Shown: positions 34,720 through 44,259, counted from the first letter of the stretch. The stretch: DNA of 64,000 nucleotides from SAR324 cluster bacterium (GCA_028282885.1 JANQGX010000045.1:186001-250000), one strand, 5' to 3'. Numbers and translations are program-made. The notes: generated by a model not told the origin, from the sequence alone.

Positions 34720-35370
34720 TTACGATCCAACCTTGATATAATCCTTCTGAAAGAAAACTTCCGAGTTCCCTTCAAATTCCAACTTCACCTTAAAGTGGTC
34801 CGCTATCCAGGAGAAAGTTTCTTTGGCGTAGAAGGCGACATGGGTGGGATCTCCTTTATAATACCAGGATGAAAACTCGATATTTTTCCCCAGGATCGAG
34901 GTTTTGATTCCCAGCCACCCTCGCGGTTTCAGGAGGTTGAGCATCTTGTCCCAACTCTTTAGGGGATTGTAAAAATGTTCAACCGTCTCAACACAGGTGA
35001 TGAACTCAAACTGGTGTTTCGGCTCGATTTCCTGAGGATGGAAATAGGGGTCATAGATTTCCACAGCGTAACCCCGTTTCTCAAGTAGCTCAGCCAGGAC
35101 AGGGTTTGGTCCTGATCCGAAATCCAGACCGGTTTGGCCGGGCTTGAGCCTACTTACCAGGGGACTGATAAACTCCTCAAGGAAGCGCACATAGCTTTTA
35201 TCTTTTACCGAATTTCGATGTTCCAGATAGCGTGATTTTTCCATATCTGGTGACAAGTGATACTTGTCTGGCACGAAAACCAGCTTACAGACGGAACAGC
35301 AATAATATTGTCTTTTACGATCTTTGTGAAAGAAATCGGTTTGCCTGTTCAGACAAAGTGGACATTCCAT
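34720..35370 (-). CDS. class I SAM methyltransferase with N-terminal zinc-ribbon-like motif
   Basis: 216 residues from the ATG at 35370, which is preceded by AGGA and begins MECPLCLNRQ; an upstream in-frame start adds 20 residues of no content. The first 30 residues have two CxxC pairs (CPLC and CSVC), a zinc-ribbon. Then comes a Rossmann methyltransferase: LDFGSGPNPVLAELL (SAM loop), VEIYDPYFHP, CVETVEHF, and a ring-closing beta sheet. Resembles methyltransferase_23-type enzymes linked to polysaccharide or natural-product modification. Substrate unknown. Convergent with orn, 9 bases apart. Confidence 0.72.
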   Translation of the reverse strand: MECPLCLNRQTDFFHKDRKRQYYCCSVCKLVFVPDKYHLSPDMEKSRYLEHRNSVKDKSYVRFLEEFISPLVSRLKPGQTGLDFGSGPNPVLAELLEKRGYAVEIYDPYFHPQEIEPKHQFEFITCVETVEHFYNPLKSWDKMLNLLKPRGWLGIKTSILGKNIEFSSWYYKGDPTHVAFYAKETFSWIADHFKVKLEFEGNSEVFFQKDYIKVGS

Positions 35371-35542
35371 TTTTTCCTGTTCATTAATGTTATATATACA
35401 GCCATCAAGAATACAGATAACCCAGATCACAGGTCAACGTGTATTACCCAAAAACAGTTGAAGCATGCTCCGTTTTCAAGGAGAATAGATCTTTTACTCA
35501 CCTGAGAACAACTGTTTAATCCCAATGATATGGAGATAACCC

Positions 35543-36058
35543 ATGAGCCAGAGCGAAGGTATTGTCGCCAACCTTGAAACAAACAAGGGCACCATCCGCT
35601 TGAGATTATTTGCGGATAAAACCCCGGTTACTGTTGCCAGTTTTGTAAACCTAGTTTTAAAGGGGTTTTATGATGGACTGATCTTTCACAGGGTGATTGA
35701 TGATTTCATGATTCAGGGCGGGTGCCCAAATGGGAACGGTATGGGAGGTCCCGGATACCGATTTGAAGACGAATGTATTCCTGATTTGAAACATGACAAA
35801 CCGGGTGTTCTGTCCATGGCAAACGCGGGCCCCGGAACCAATGGCAGCCAGTTTTTCATCACGCATCTTCCCACACCATGGCTTGACGGAAAACACACCG
35901 TTTTTGGCGAAGTCCTGGACAGCAATGACCAGCAGGTTGTGAATGAAGTTCGCCAGGGAGACAATATTCAGAAGATCACGCTCGAAGGCAAGACGGATGG
36001 ATTGCTGGAGGCTAAAAAGGATCGCATTGAAGAGTGGAACCGGGAAATGGATCTCTAA
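35543..36058 (+). CDS. peptidyl-prolyl cis-trans isomerase, cyclophilin type
   Basis: 171-residue cyclophilin with no signal peptide, so cytoplasmic. Key blocks are all present: LIFHRVIDDFMIQGGCPNG, GPGTNGSQFFITHLPTPWLDGKHTVFGEV; the catalytic Arg is in FHRV and the Gln-Phe pair in the GSQFFI block. It speeds proline isomerisation in folding. The ribosome-binding site GGAG is eight bases upstream. Between a divergent methyltransferase and a strong terminator. Confidence 0.94.
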   Translation: MSQSEGIVANLETNKGTIRLRLFADKTPVTVASFVNLVLKGFYDGLIFHRVIDDFMIQGGCPNGNGMGGPGYRFEDECIPDLKHDKPGVLSMANAGPGTNGSQFFITHLPTPWLDGKHTVFGEVLDSNDQQVVNEVRQGDNIQKITLEGKTDGLLEAKKDRIEEWNREMDL

Positions 36059-36064
36059 AATGAA

Positions 36065-36095
36065 AAAAGCCCGTTAACCAAATTAACGGGCTTTT
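36065..36095. terminator. strong bidirectional hairpin terminator
   Basis: AAAAGCCCGTTAA (36065-36077), loop CCAAA, TTAACGGGCTTTT (36083-36095): 13 perfect pairs with A-run and T-run at the two ends, between the convergent cyclophilin and porin genes. Confidence 0.93.
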
Positions 36096-36150
36096 CACGA
36101 TTTTGATCAACCGATGATTTTTACTGCCAGTTGAGGCGCTTCATCAGTAC

Positions 36151-37623
36151 TTAGTTTCCAAATTTCATCTGCAGGGAAACACCGAATGAAGAGGAGCTGG
36201 TCTGTGTAAACGTCCCCAGGTTGTTTCCTTTGTTGGCTTGATTGAAGCCAGCAATTAGTTCAGTGTAGCTTGCATCACCCAGCAGAGCTTTCAAAGTCGT
36301 TTCCTGCTCTGCAACCAAGACCGGGTTATCCCTCATGGCATCCATATCGCTTCGTAGCTTTGAATCCTCTTTGGCATTAAATGCATTGTAGAAGAAAGTG
36401 ATAGTCGCCCCTTCAGCTATATCAATCCCGTAGTTGAGATGCATTGCGGAATCCATCTCCAGGCCTGCTTCTACATAGCCCTCTTCTCCCCATTCCGGGG
36501 TATTGATGGATACATAGTCAAAAGCCAGTTTACCCGGGCCGATATCTCCGATCACTCCAACACCCATGGTTGTAAATTGCTTCTTTTGTGTATCGGAACG
36601 AACATTATTATATTTTGTCAGTCCCGGTACAATCGCATCCAATTGATCGATGTAATCGTTAAGGGTCTCAAGAGCACTCAAATCGGTATTGGATACAGCG
36701 TTTCCGGCACCGGCCTGATAAGCAAAGAACGGTTTGAAAGCACCCAGATCCACTTTGAAGACAAAGTTTGTCATGGTATGGGACTCTTCCTGTAACCATT
36801 GGTTGATGATCAAGTTGGCATCATCGGAAGTGGCATCATTTTCCAATCCACCTACAGATATGGCTTGGTACCCGAGAACCGCTTCAAACATACCGAACTT
36901 GCCCTGGAACCAGAAGGCGTTGTTTTTTGCCTGTTTTGCGGATCCGCCAACCAGGATCATGGACATATCACCCATTCCCTGCAGCATGGCAACACCAAGC
37001 TCGATATCTTCTGAGAGATGGAGATCCAAGGAAATACCCGGTTTTTCATCAGCTACTGCTGCGGTGTAGAAAATGAAATCATCGTCTTTATCCCCCACAA
37101 ATTTGTGACCAATAGCATAAGCATTGGCTGTTTGTGCAATAGTCTGGGTTCCGACCTTAATTCCCAGCATGACAGCAGGTGCATACCTTACCCAGACATC
37201 ACCCAGCTTGACCTTGTCCACCATAGCCCCATCTTTGTCAAACTCAGTATTATCATCAGGGTCGTTGGCATCCATGGTGAGTTTGGCCACACCAATGAAA
37301 TTGTACCAGGTGGTGTCTCCATACTTGTTTTCACCGGCCCTTGATACCATGGTTAAAGCACCATGAGCTCGAACATTCTGCTGGGAGCGGTTGTTGGCTC
37401 CAGAACGGAAGTCAAATCCGTCCGACCAGGCTTCTTCACCATTGATAGATTCCTGGTAGTCTGAGGAATCCAGTGGGGTTCTGTAATCGGTCTGCAGTTT
37501 ATAGTAACTTTCAAGATCTCCGTAGATTTCCAGATCCACAGGAGTTTTTGTCAGCTTCTCAGCAAAACCGCCGGTTGCAAATGCCATCATGCAAGCGGAT
37601 GCAACAATCAGTTTTTTTAACAT
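36151..37623 (-). CDS. outer-membrane porin-like beta-barrel protein
   Basis: 490 residues from the ATG at 37623, preceded by AAGGAG and giving a clear signal peptide (LKKLIVASACMMAFATGGFA); the longer upstream frame lacks it. The mature protein has alternating amphipathic strands, long acidic loops (for example DANDPDDNTEFDKDGAM) and ends with FGVSLQMKFGN, a beta-signal-like last strand. It resembles other large hypothetical porins or OprB/OmpA-type outer membrane channels but no family is diagnosed. Strong ribosome-binding site and a 465-base upstream region suggest strong, perhaps regulated, expression. Confidence 0.65.
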   Translation of the reverse strand: MLKKLIVASACMMAFATGGFAEKLTKTPVDLEIYGDLESYYKLQTDYRTPLDSSDYQESINGEEAWSDGFDFRSGANNRSQQNVRAHGALTMVSRAGENKYGDTTWYNFIGVAKLTMDANDPDDNTEFDKDGAMVDKVKLGDVWVRYAPAVMLGIKVGTQTIAQTANAYAIGHKFVGDKDDDFIFYTAAVADEKPGISLDLHLSEDIELGVAMLQGMGDMSMILVGGSAKQAKNNAFWFQGKFGMFEAVLGYQAISVGGLENDATSDDANLIINQWLQEESHTMTNFVFKVDLGAFKPFFAYQAGAGNAVSNTDLSALETLNDYIDQLDAIVPGLTKYNNVRSDTQKKQFTTMGVGVIGDIGPGKLAFDYVSINTPEWGEEGYVEAGLEMDSAMHLNYGIDIAEGATITFFYNAFNAKEDSKLRSDMDAMRDNPVLVAEQETTLKALLGDASYTELIAGFNQANKGNNLGTFTQTSSSSFGVSLQMKFGN

Positions 37624-38088
37624 TGTTTCCTCTCCTTTCTTGATTTCCAAAATATGTGAATCCTCACATCAGATTTTAAACGCTAACAAACGACAAAAAG
37701 GCGCCTCAAACAGCGCACAGTTTTGTGTCATTCGTGTAATAGGCTTAATGAACAAATAAAAAAATGTCAAATAAAAAAAGTAAAAATATCTGAGAGCTAT
37801 ATAAAGCTACAGTCAAATATTTTGAGAAATCAATTGGTTATTAAATATAAGTGAAAACAGCAATAACTTGGAGCGCAATAGGCACTGATGAACCATTTAA
37901 TGGGGGACTGCAGGAACTAAGAAAACGAACGTCTGTTTTTATTCTGATGCGATTGGGATGTAACGCTGATTTATAAAACTGGTTCAAAAGAGTTGAATTG
38001 GTGGATTGTAGGGAGCTTAACTTCTTCAATAAGGGAGAAGGCTGGGACAGGGACCGGAAGACCGATCCCCTGATATTCTGCTTAATTA
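37624..38088. other. 465-base intergenic region between porin and Bax-inhibitor gene
   Basis: The left part is AT-rich and precedes the minus-strand porin gene; -35-like TTGACA and TTGACT hexamers occur (around 37763 and 37813) but lack a well-placed -10. Near 38048-38072 an imperfect CAGGG/CCCTG hairpin lies just past the Bax-inhibitor gene's stop. A short 62-codon frame at 37841-38029 on the minus strand has no ribosome-binding site and is not called. Confidence 0.45.
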
Positions 38089-38766
38089 CTAATCCCTGCT
38101 TCCGCCCAGGAGATGAAGAAGCATGAGGAAAAGGTTCAAGATATCCAGATACAGTGAGAGTGTAGCGGAAATATACTCGTCGGTTGGATAACGGTTCAAA
38201 ATATTAAACGTGTCATAGATGATAAATCCGCTAAAAAGAAAGACACCGGCCGCTGAATACAAAAAGGAGAAACCGGTACTTTTGAAAAGGAACGCGTTCA
38301 GAAGACCGCCGACGATCAGGATAATCAGCCCGGTTGTCAACATTCCTCCCATAAATGAAAAGTCCTTCTTGGAGCGGATGGTATAAAAAGAGAGACCCGC
38401 AAAGGTAATTCCGGTTAAAAAAGCTGCATTTGTAATCGTCGCCCCGGTGTACATTAGCAGCACGGGGGCGGTGGTGATCCCGGTAAGAATAGTAAAGGAA
38501 AAGAGAGCGATGATCCCCAGGTTTTCCTTTTTCCTTGCCCAGAATGCAAAAAAGATAACGGCAAACTGGAGTATAATAAAAATGATGTAGTTAGCAGCCA
38601 CGGTTTGCAGGAAGGTTTCATTGTTCAGTGTCATCCAGGAAGCTGCTGCTGCCATGAAGACGCTGAGTGACAACAGTCCGTATACCTTCCTAAGAAACGC
38701 CATTCTTTCCGGAACTGATACCTGAGAGGCTGGGACCGGTTGAGCGTATTGCGGCATTGATTGCAT
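38089..38766 (-). CDS. Bax inhibitor-1 (YccA/BI-1) family membrane protein
   Basis: 225 residues with seven hydrophobic segments from residue 30 to the C-terminus. Family traits include RMAFLRKVYGLLSLSVFMA, GTHR-like GITFAGLSFYTIRSKKDFSFMGGML, and an IIYDTFNILN segment with an aspartate (IYDT) that is a conserved proton-coupled calcium site in BI-1 proteins. Ends in SRD. YccA modulates FtsH protease and acts in the cytoplasmic membrane. Divergent from the ABC-F gene. Confidence 0.88.
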   Translation of the reverse strand: MQSMPQYAQPVPASQVSVPERMAFLRKVYGLLSLSVFMAAAASWMTLNNETFLQTVAANYIIFIILQFAVIFFAFWARKKENLGIIALFSFTILTGITTAPVLLMYTGATITNAAFLTGITFAGLSFYTIRSKKDFSFMGGMLTTGLIILIVGGLLNAFLFKSTGFSFLYSAAGVFLFSGFIIYDTFNILNRYPTDEYISATLSLYLDILNLFLMLLHLLGGSRD

Positions 38767-39163
38767 GGGAACTCCTTATTCTGATTCAGTTTATTCGATG
38801 GTTGAAGTTAATAAACGAGCTAAAAATTCTTATGTTTGTTCAGTTCAGTCTACTATATTTCAAAAAAAAAATCCCAGTTGGTCAATAGTTTTTACAGATA
38901 ATTTACATCTAAAATACAGCGGCAAGAACCTGATGCTGACGATTTATAGTCATGCCTTCAGTTCAAGCTGTCTTGTTTTTGATTCATCCCATTGTGGATT
39001 ATTGACCGATTTGAGAGGATTTGTAAAACGCATCAGGCATACCGGGATCATAAGGGTGTCTCAAGCAAAAAGAGTTTGTCTGTGCCCACATCTTCTATGT
39101 ACTCCAACGGATATTCCAATTAACTTTTATTCGGATCAAAAACGGATTCGCACTACAGCCGAG
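38767..39163. other. 397-base region upstream of the ABC-F gene
   Basis: No gene is supported. The frame of the ABC-F gene stays open through it, but the translated part (133 codons) has no family content. A promoter-like pair TTGACC (39002-39007), 16-base spacer, TAAAAC (39024-39029) might drive the ABC-F gene. Confidence 0.4.
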
Positions 39164-41092
39164 ATGATTTATTTAAACAATTTAGGGATGAATTTTGGTC
39201 AGCAGGTTCTCTTTGAGAATGTCACTATTCAACTGAATAAGGGGAATCGTTACGGGTTAGTAGGAGCGAATGGATCCGGAAAATCGACACTTCTCAAGAT
39301 TTTGGCCGGTGAAATTCAACCCGAAACAGGGGACATCAGTTATCCTTCATCACTGAAATCGGGTATTTTACAGCAGGATCAGTTTGCATATGAAGGTATG
39401 CCCATAATCGATGTCGTGCTGAAAGGAAAGCCAACTCTCTGGGATGCATTGTACACAAAAAAGCAGCTCATGCAGTCAAAGGAGCTTTCTCAGGAAAGTG
39501 GTCGGGAGTTGGCAGATCTGGAAATGACAATTGCAGACCTGGGGGGATACGAGGCGGAATCAGAAGCTTCCATGCTACTGACAGGATTGGGGATTGCTCC
39601 GGAGATTCAATCCAACAGACTCAACACCTTGTCAGGGGGATACAAACTGCGCGTTCTCCTGGCTCAATGCCTCTTCAGCGCTCCTGATATTCTGCTGCTG
39701 GATGAACCGACAAACCACCTTGATCTGCTTTCCATCATCTGGCTGGAGGATTATCTTTGTCGCTTTAACGGCACATGTATTATCATCTCTCATGATCAGA
39801 CGTTTCTGGATCGCATCTGTACACATATTGTTGATATAGATTACAGTGCGATACGAGTCTATCCTGGCAATTACACAGCTTTTACGGAAGCAAAGGTGTT
39901 GGAGCGCATTCAAAAGGAAAAGGAAATAGTCCAACAGGAAAAGAAAAAGGAAGAGCTGGAACAATTTGTGACACGCTTTAAGGCAAAAGCAACCAAAGCC
40001 CGCCAGGCCAACAGCAAAGCCAAGCAATTAGCTCGTATGGAGGATATTGTCATTGTCCGTTCATCAAGGATATCTCCGAGTTTTAATTTTCAGCAAAACA
40101 GACCATCGGGTAAAGCGATATATTCCGTAGAGGGCCTGTTTAAGTCCTTTGGAGACAAGAAGGTATTAAAGGACATCTCTCTTAATATCACCAGGGGAGA
40201 AAAGGTTGCTGTAATTGGTGCGAATGGTATTGGTAAATCCACTCTGCTTAAGATCCTGGGGGGAAGCCTCCCTGCAACGGCAGGAACCGTCGAAACCGGT
40301 TATGAGGTTCAACCGGGATTCTGTCCTCAGGATCATCATGACTTGATTCCATCCGGAACAACCCCATTTGAATGGCTCTACTCTTTTGCTCCGGGAGAGA
40401 CCATTGGTGCCATTAGAGGTCTGCTCGGAAGGGTTTTGATCCAGGGTGATGATGTCCATAAAGCCACCGAGTCATTGAGTGGGGGAGAATCAGCCCGACT
40501 GATTTTTGCCAAATTGATGTTGGAAAAGCCCAATCTTCTTCTTCTCGATGAACCAACCAATCACATGGATATCGAGTCGCTGGAGGCATTGAGTGCTGCC
40601 TTGAAATCGTATGAGGGCAGCATTATCTGTGTCAGCCATGATAGAAAATTCATCAGTACCTTCTCCACTTCGATTCTTGAGTTAAGAGATGACGGCTATG
40701 AACTGTTCAAAGGCACCTACGATGAATTTCTGGAGGTAAAGGGCATCGATTACCTAGATAAAAACAGCGTTCGTTTGGAATGGAAGAAAGATAAAACGAA
40801 TAAATCGGAGAGTTTGAAAAGCAAAGAGTGGCGTCGGGTTTCCAAAGAGGTGGCTCGAATCGAACGACAAATCTCTAAGTCGGAGAAGAAGATAAGTGAT
40901 TTGGAACAGCTACGATCCAAAACAGAAGAAAAGCTCGCAGATGCAGATCTTTACCTGCCTGAAAACAAGGAACGACTGGGCCGGGAATTATCCGAAAAAG
41001 CTGCCTTTGATCGCAAACTGGAAGTCACGATGGCGGATTGGGAAAAACTGGTGCAACATGTTGAGCTTTTGAAACAGGAGATGGGGGAATGA
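39164..41092 (+). CDS. ABC-F family ATP-binding cassette protein
   Basis: 642 residues from the ATG at 39164, which gives the classical start MIYLNNLGMNFGQQVLFENV; an open frame extends 133 codons upstream but is not part of the family. Two ABC domains: Walker A GANGSGKST and GANGIGKST, signatures LSGGYKL and LSGGESAR, Walker B DEPTNHLD and DEPTNHMD. They are joined by a charged linker (about 240-320, EKEIVQQEKKKEELEQF) and followed by a coiled-coil tail (about 560-642). No membrane domains, so it acts on the ribosome: translation factor (EttA/Uup/YheS-like) or antibiotic resistance. The C-terminal coiled coil fits Uup. Assignment to a subtype is not possible here. Confidence 0.9.
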   Translation: MIYLNNLGMNFGQQVLFENVTIQLNKGNRYGLVGANGSGKSTLLKILAGEIQPETGDISYPSSLKSGILQQDQFAYEGMPIIDVVLKGKPTLWDALYTKKQLMQSKELSQESGRELADLEMTIADLGGYEAESEASMLLTGLGIAPEIQSNRLNTLSGGYKLRVLLAQCLFSAPDILLLDEPTNHLDLLSIIWLEDYLCRFNGTCIIISHDQTFLDRICTHIVDIDYSAIRVYPGNYTAFTEAKVLERIQKEKEIVQQEKKKEELEQFVTRFKAKATKARQANSKAKQLARMEDIVIVRSSRISPSFNFQQNRPSGKAIYSVEGLFKSFGDKKVLKDISLNITRGEKVAVIGANGIGKSTLLKILGGSLPATAGTVETGYEVQPGFCPQDHHDLIPSGTTPFEWLYSFAPGETIGAIRGLLGRVLIQGDDVHKATESLSGGESARLIFAKLMLEKPNLLLLDEPTNHMDIESLEALSAALKSYEGSIICVSHDRKFISTFSTSILELRDDGYELFKGTYDEFLEVKGIDYLDKNSVRLEWKKDKTNKSESLKSKEWRRVSKEVARIERQISKSEKKISDLEQLRSKTEEKLADADLYLPENKERLGRELSEKAAFDRKLEVTMADWEKLVQHVELLKQEMGE

Positions 41093-41097
41093 AAGGC

Positions 41098-41126
41098 GGA
41101 TCACAGCTAATGTGATCCCTTTTTTT
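41098..41126 (+). terminator. rho-independent terminator after ABC-F gene
   Basis: GGATCACA (41098-41105), loop GCTAA, TGTGATCC (41111-41118), then CTTTTTTT to 41126. The T-run overlaps the stop codon of the convergent gene. Confidence 0.9.
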
Positions 41127-41712
41127 AAAAATTGATCTGCAAATTAAATTTTGCCGACTGATGAGTCAGCGCGAGAGAGGGGATGACGTTTTCCAGGGAT
41201 TCACTTTTGACCAACTGTGTATCCTTTTTAAATTCCGCTTCATCAACCGGGAACAGAGAGGCTCGGCCCAAAAACAGCGCTTTGTTTCCAACAGCAACGC
41301 CCAGCAGGGCTCCAATCAGTGTTCCTATTGTCAGATAGCTCACATTCTGTCTTGCCTCCTTACCTTGAGTCAGTGCTAACCAGCCGCCCAACAGGGCACC
41401 GGTCCCGATTCCGTACATGATATTATCCGGAAGCAACTGTTTTTCCTGCTCCAAAGCGGAGGCCAGATCCAAGCTAGGTAGTCCTGCCCTGCGTGCTGCT
41501 TCCTGGGCTGCGACCACATCCTCTTCCCCTACATATTGTGCATCTTCAGTGGCGAACTCTTGTCCGGTCACGTCGAGAAACTGCTGTTCTTCCCACAAGG
41601 AGCTACCTTCATCGTCAAGGTATCCCGTGTTCTGTGCGTAAAGAGCGGGTTGGATAGAGTATATCAAAAATAAAACAAGAACTAGGAGTCGTATGGAAAA
41701 CGGCGGTTTCAT
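41125..41712 (-). CDS. exported glycine-zipper-containing hypothetical protein
   Basis: 195 residues with a signal peptide (LLVLVLFLIYSIQPALYA|QN), an acidic first part (EEDVVAAQEAARRAG), and two glycine-rich hydrophobic segments (MYGIGTGALLGGWLAL near 100 and TIGTLIGALLGVAVG near 130), the spacing of glycine zippers. Ends in F, which may suggest outer-membrane localisation. No known function; not recognised. It shares a terminator region with the ABC-F gene, and is divergent from the gspG-K operon. Confidence 0.6.
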   Translation of the reverse strand: MKPPFSIRLLVLVLFLIYSIQPALYAQNTGYLDDEGSSLWEEQQFLDVTGQEFATEDAQYVGEEDVVAAQEAARRAGLPSLDLASALEQEKQLLPDNIMYGIGTGALLGGWLALTQGKEARQNVSYLTIGTLIGALLGVAVGNKALFLGRASLFPVDEAEFKKDTQLVKSESLENVIPSLALTHQSAKFNLQINF

Positions 41713-42116
41713 GTTTTTGTCAGTTATTACCGGTTAACGGATTGAGAGATTTGTGTCGGTTTTTCTTGTTAATGCAAATCATATGCTATCTTTACAGTGC
41801 GGATCGTATTCCAATTTGTAGATTGTCAATGCAAAGACCTGACCTAAAATTCTAGACGACAAAGCAGTATCCTGCCTTGAGCTTTTGCGATTATTTTACT
41901 AGAATTTACAGCAGATTAAAATCGATCTTTGTAACCAAGCCCAATCAGTTGGGTTGTTTTTAAAATTCCAAGGATTTAGCAAATTTGAGGCATCTATAGA
42001 ATTTGTGAGCATTCAGCACAAGCATCGAGTTCAGCGCATCTAGCTTCAGGGAGAATGCCAAATCTTCTTCAGGCTTTCGGGAAAAGCTGACAAGTTACCA
42101 GATTATTCGGACAAAT
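41713..42116. other. 404-base divergent region upstream of gspG
   Basis: No coding gene. Contains a terminator-like hairpin (41938-41961) within the leader of gspG. No strong sigma70 hexamer pair is seen for gspG. The ribosome-binding site of gspG is weak or absent. Confidence 0.5.
41938..41961 (+). terminator. terminator-like hairpin in gspG leader region
   Basis: AGCCCAA (41938-41944), loop TCAG, TTGGGTT (41949-41955) with one G-T pair, then five T residues from 41957. About 155 bases before gspG; may be an attenuator or may end an unseen upstream transcript. Confidence 0.4.
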
Positions 42117-42563
42117 ATGGAACAAGCGCAAAACGTTGTATCAGGGAATCAAAAAGATCAGGAAGGATTCAGTTTTATAGAAATCATGATAGTCATTGTC
42201 ATTATGGCCGGGATTGTGGCCATTGTGGGGCCGGCGCTTTTCAGCCGTTTGGATGAGGCAAAGGTTGATCAGGCAAAAATCCAAATGAAAAGCTTGGTTT
42301 CCGCATTGGATCTGTATCATTTGGATAATTCAACCTATCCCAGCACAGAACAGGGCCTCAATGCATTATTGGAGAAGCCCGAGCTGGGGATTGTCCCGGC
42401 TAACTGGCGAGGGCCTTATCTTCGCAGTACTTCTGTTCCCAAGGATCCCTGGAATTTCGACTATTACTATCAGTCCGATGGCAGTGTCATCGAACTGAAA
42501 AGTCTGGGAGCCGATGGAGAGGAAGGAGGTGAAGGAATCAATTCCGATATCAAACTTGATTGA
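42117..42563 (+). CDS. gspG: major type II secretion pseudopilin GspG
   Basis: 148 residues. After a short 16-residue leader comes the prepilin cleavage site G|FSFIEIMIVIVIM with the Glu5 needed for assembly. Then the GspG-specific block AKVDQAKIQMKSLVSALDLYHLDNSTYPSTEQGLNAL and WRGPYLRSTSVPKDPWNFDYYY; the C-terminal loop (SLGADGEEGGEGINSDIK) includes acidic calcium ligands. It forms the body of the T2SS pseudopilus. First gene of gspG-H-I-J-K. gspG's stop is one base before gspH's start. Confidence 0.95.
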   Translation: MEQAQNVVSGNQKDQEGFSFIEIMIVIVIMAGIVAIVGPALFSRLDEAKVDQAKIQMKSLVSALDLYHLDNSTYPSTEQGLNALLEKPELGIVPANWRGPYLRSTSVPKDPWNFDYYYQSDGSVIELKSLGADGEEGGEGINSDIKLD

Positions 42564-42564
42564 G

Positions 42565-43110
42565 ATGCCACGACGGATCAACCACTCTTCAGGTTTTACC
42601 CTGCTTGAATTGGGTGTTGCGTTGCTGATTATGGTGATTGTTCTGGGGATGTCTCTCCCCTCTTTCTCAAACCTCCTTGAATCCGATCTGGAAAAAGAGG
42701 CGGGTCGGATGGCCATGATTATCGACGAACTTAAATTGCAGGCCATCCTGAAAAGCGAGTCCTATAAACTCGTTTTCGATACCAAAAAATCCGAACTGAC
42801 AATACTGGTTCAAAATCCTACCGACCTGACATTCTCGCCCCATCCAAAATACTCCAAACCGATTACCCTGACACCGCCAATTGAAATTGCACGAGTATCT
42901 GTTGATACGGAAAACGAAGTTCAGTCCCGTTTTGGGTTCAAAAAACTGAAGTTTGATAAAATCTTCGGCAAGCAATATGAGTTCAGGATTGATTCTTCTG
43001 GGTTTATTGACCTTTTTGCCGTTGAGCTTAAAGATGCCACTAACTCCATAACATTGAAGGTGAAGAATATCATGGGCGATATCGCGATCAGCAACGTCGC
43101 CCCTCTTTGA
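42565..43110 (+). CDS. gspH: type II secretion minor pseudopilin GspH
   Basis: 181 residues from the ATG at 42565, one base after the gspG stop; the longer upstream frame overlaps gspG and is rejected. Prepilin motif G|FTLLELGVALLIM with Glu5 follows a short polar leader (PRRINHSSG), then a GspH-like beta domain (EAGRMAMIIDELKLQAILKSES, which is the GspH helix-strand). Minor pseudopilin near the tip of the pseudopilus. Confidence 0.85.
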   Translation: MPRRINHSSGFTLLELGVALLIMVIVLGMSLPSFSNLLESDLEKEAGRMAMIIDELKLQAILKSESYKLVFDTKKSELTILVQNPTDLTFSPHPKYSKPITLTPPIEIARVSVDTENEVQSRFGFKKLKFDKIFGKQYEFRIDSSGFIDLFAVELKDATNSITLKVKNIMGDIAISNVAPL

Positions 43111-43129
43111 AAACCGACTGTAGGGAGTC

Positions 43130-43522
43130 ATGCTCAATAACAAGAAAAACAGGGGATTTACACTTCTGGAAGTATTGGTTGCTTTTTCGTTACTGGCTGT
43201 TCTTCTGACAGTGATCATTCAATCACAGGGGGAGACTGCTTTTTTTATTGAGAAAACCCGAAAATTATCCCGGGTGCAGAACGAGGTAATCAATGAGTTG
43301 TTGAGAATTGAACGAGCCTTGAATACTGAGAAAACCAGTGCACAGACAGGTGTTTTTGCAGAAGATCACCGGTTGGCAGGAGATGCATGGCAAAAAGAAG
43401 TAGTCTCTGAAACATTTATGGGATTTGTACCGGTTAAAAAAATCACCTATCGGATCAGTTGGGAGTCGATAAAGGGAAGAGGTGTCCAAACCTTTGAAGC
43501 ATCCATTTACGGAGAGCAGTAG
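43130..43522 (+). CDS. gspI: type II secretion minor pseudopilin GspI
   Basis: 130 residues: leader LNNKKNR, then G|FTLLEVLVAFSLLAVLLT, the canonical GspI motif including the LLEVLVA that is nearly universal in this family. The soluble part is short and includes TYRISWES, the GspI sheet. GspI nucleates the tip complex with GspJ and GspK. GspJ begins two bases after its stop. Confidence 0.88.
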   Translation: MLNNKKNRGFTLLEVLVAFSLLAVLLTVIIQSQGETAFFIEKTRKLSRVQNEVINELLRIERALNTEKTSAQTGVFAEDHRLAGDAWQKEVVSETFMGFVPVKKITYRISWESIKGRGVQTFEASIYGEQ

Positions 43523-43524
43523 TC

Positions 43525-44259
43525 ATGTGCTTACATCGCAACCATTTGTCGCTTGGTTTTACCCTGATGGAGCTGCTCATTGCACTTTCTCTGTTTTCCG
43601 CCATTGCCGGAATTCTCATGTCCAGTTTTTTTCAGTTCAATCGGCAAGCCAACCGCATGGAGTCGATTCTGAAATTACGTCAGGAATTGAGAATTTTGGA
43701 GCGTATTATTCGCAATGATGTTCAGTCGGTTGTTTATCTGCATGAATTCATGAAGGATTCTGGACAGGATTATGATAACAGAAAAAGCGGGATCTACGGG
43801 ATAGATGAAGGCACGGGGACCAGTAGCAGCGACCAGATTCATATGCATGTTAATGCCCCTTCACGATTCCAAAGAACCCTGCAGACCAGGAGAGACCCCG
43901 AGCTGCATGAAGTCAGCTATTTCCTTGAAGAATCGGATGGTGGCAAATTTCAATTTAAACGTCGCGAGGAGTTTTACATCGATACCGATATAACAGAAGG
44001 TGGAAGAAGTATTGTGCATACCCTTTCTCACCATATCATCTCGTTTGATGTAAAGTATTATAGAGGAAATGAAATCGAACCCCTGGACGAGTGGGACTCC
44101 AGCGTTAACGCCAGACAGAATCCCCCTTCTGACGCCTTGCCATCGGGTGTAATTGTATCATTGGTTATCAGGGGCGATGACGGTGAAGAGCTGTCATCGG
44201 ATCTGCAAGTGAATCTCAAGCCGCAAATGGGAACCGGTATTACCTGGAGGGAACCTTGA
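43525..44259 (+). CDS. gspJ: type II secretion minor pseudopilin GspJ
   Basis: 244 residues: leader CLHRNHLSL then G|FTLMELLIALSLFSAIAG with Glu5. The soluble domain (LRQELRILERIIRNDVQSV, then EVSYFLEESDGG and FDVKYYRGNE) follows the GspJ pattern. Part of the I-J-K tip complex. Its stop overlaps the TTG start of gspK (TTGA), indicating translational coupling. Confidence 0.86.
   Translation: MCLHRNHLSLGFTLMELLIALSLFSAIAGILMSSFFQFNRQANRMESILKLRQELRILERIIRNDVQSVVYLHEFMKDSGQDYDNRKSGIYGIDEGTGTSSSDQIHMHVNAPSRFQRTLQTRRDPELHEVSYFLEESDGGKFQFKRREEFYIDTDITEGGRSIVHTLSHHIISFDVKYYRGNEIEPLDEWDSSVNARQNPPSDALPSGVIVSLVIRGDDGEELSSDLQVNLKPQMGTGITWREP

Noticed and set aside
37841..38029. 62-codon minus-strand frame between porin and Bax-inhibitor genes
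   Set aside because: No ribosome-binding site, no known domain, in an AT-rich promoter region.
38765..39163. Upstream extension of the ABC-F frame by 133 codons
   Set aside because: Family members start at the MIYLNN-like segment; the extension has low conservation character and many Cys and Ser residues.
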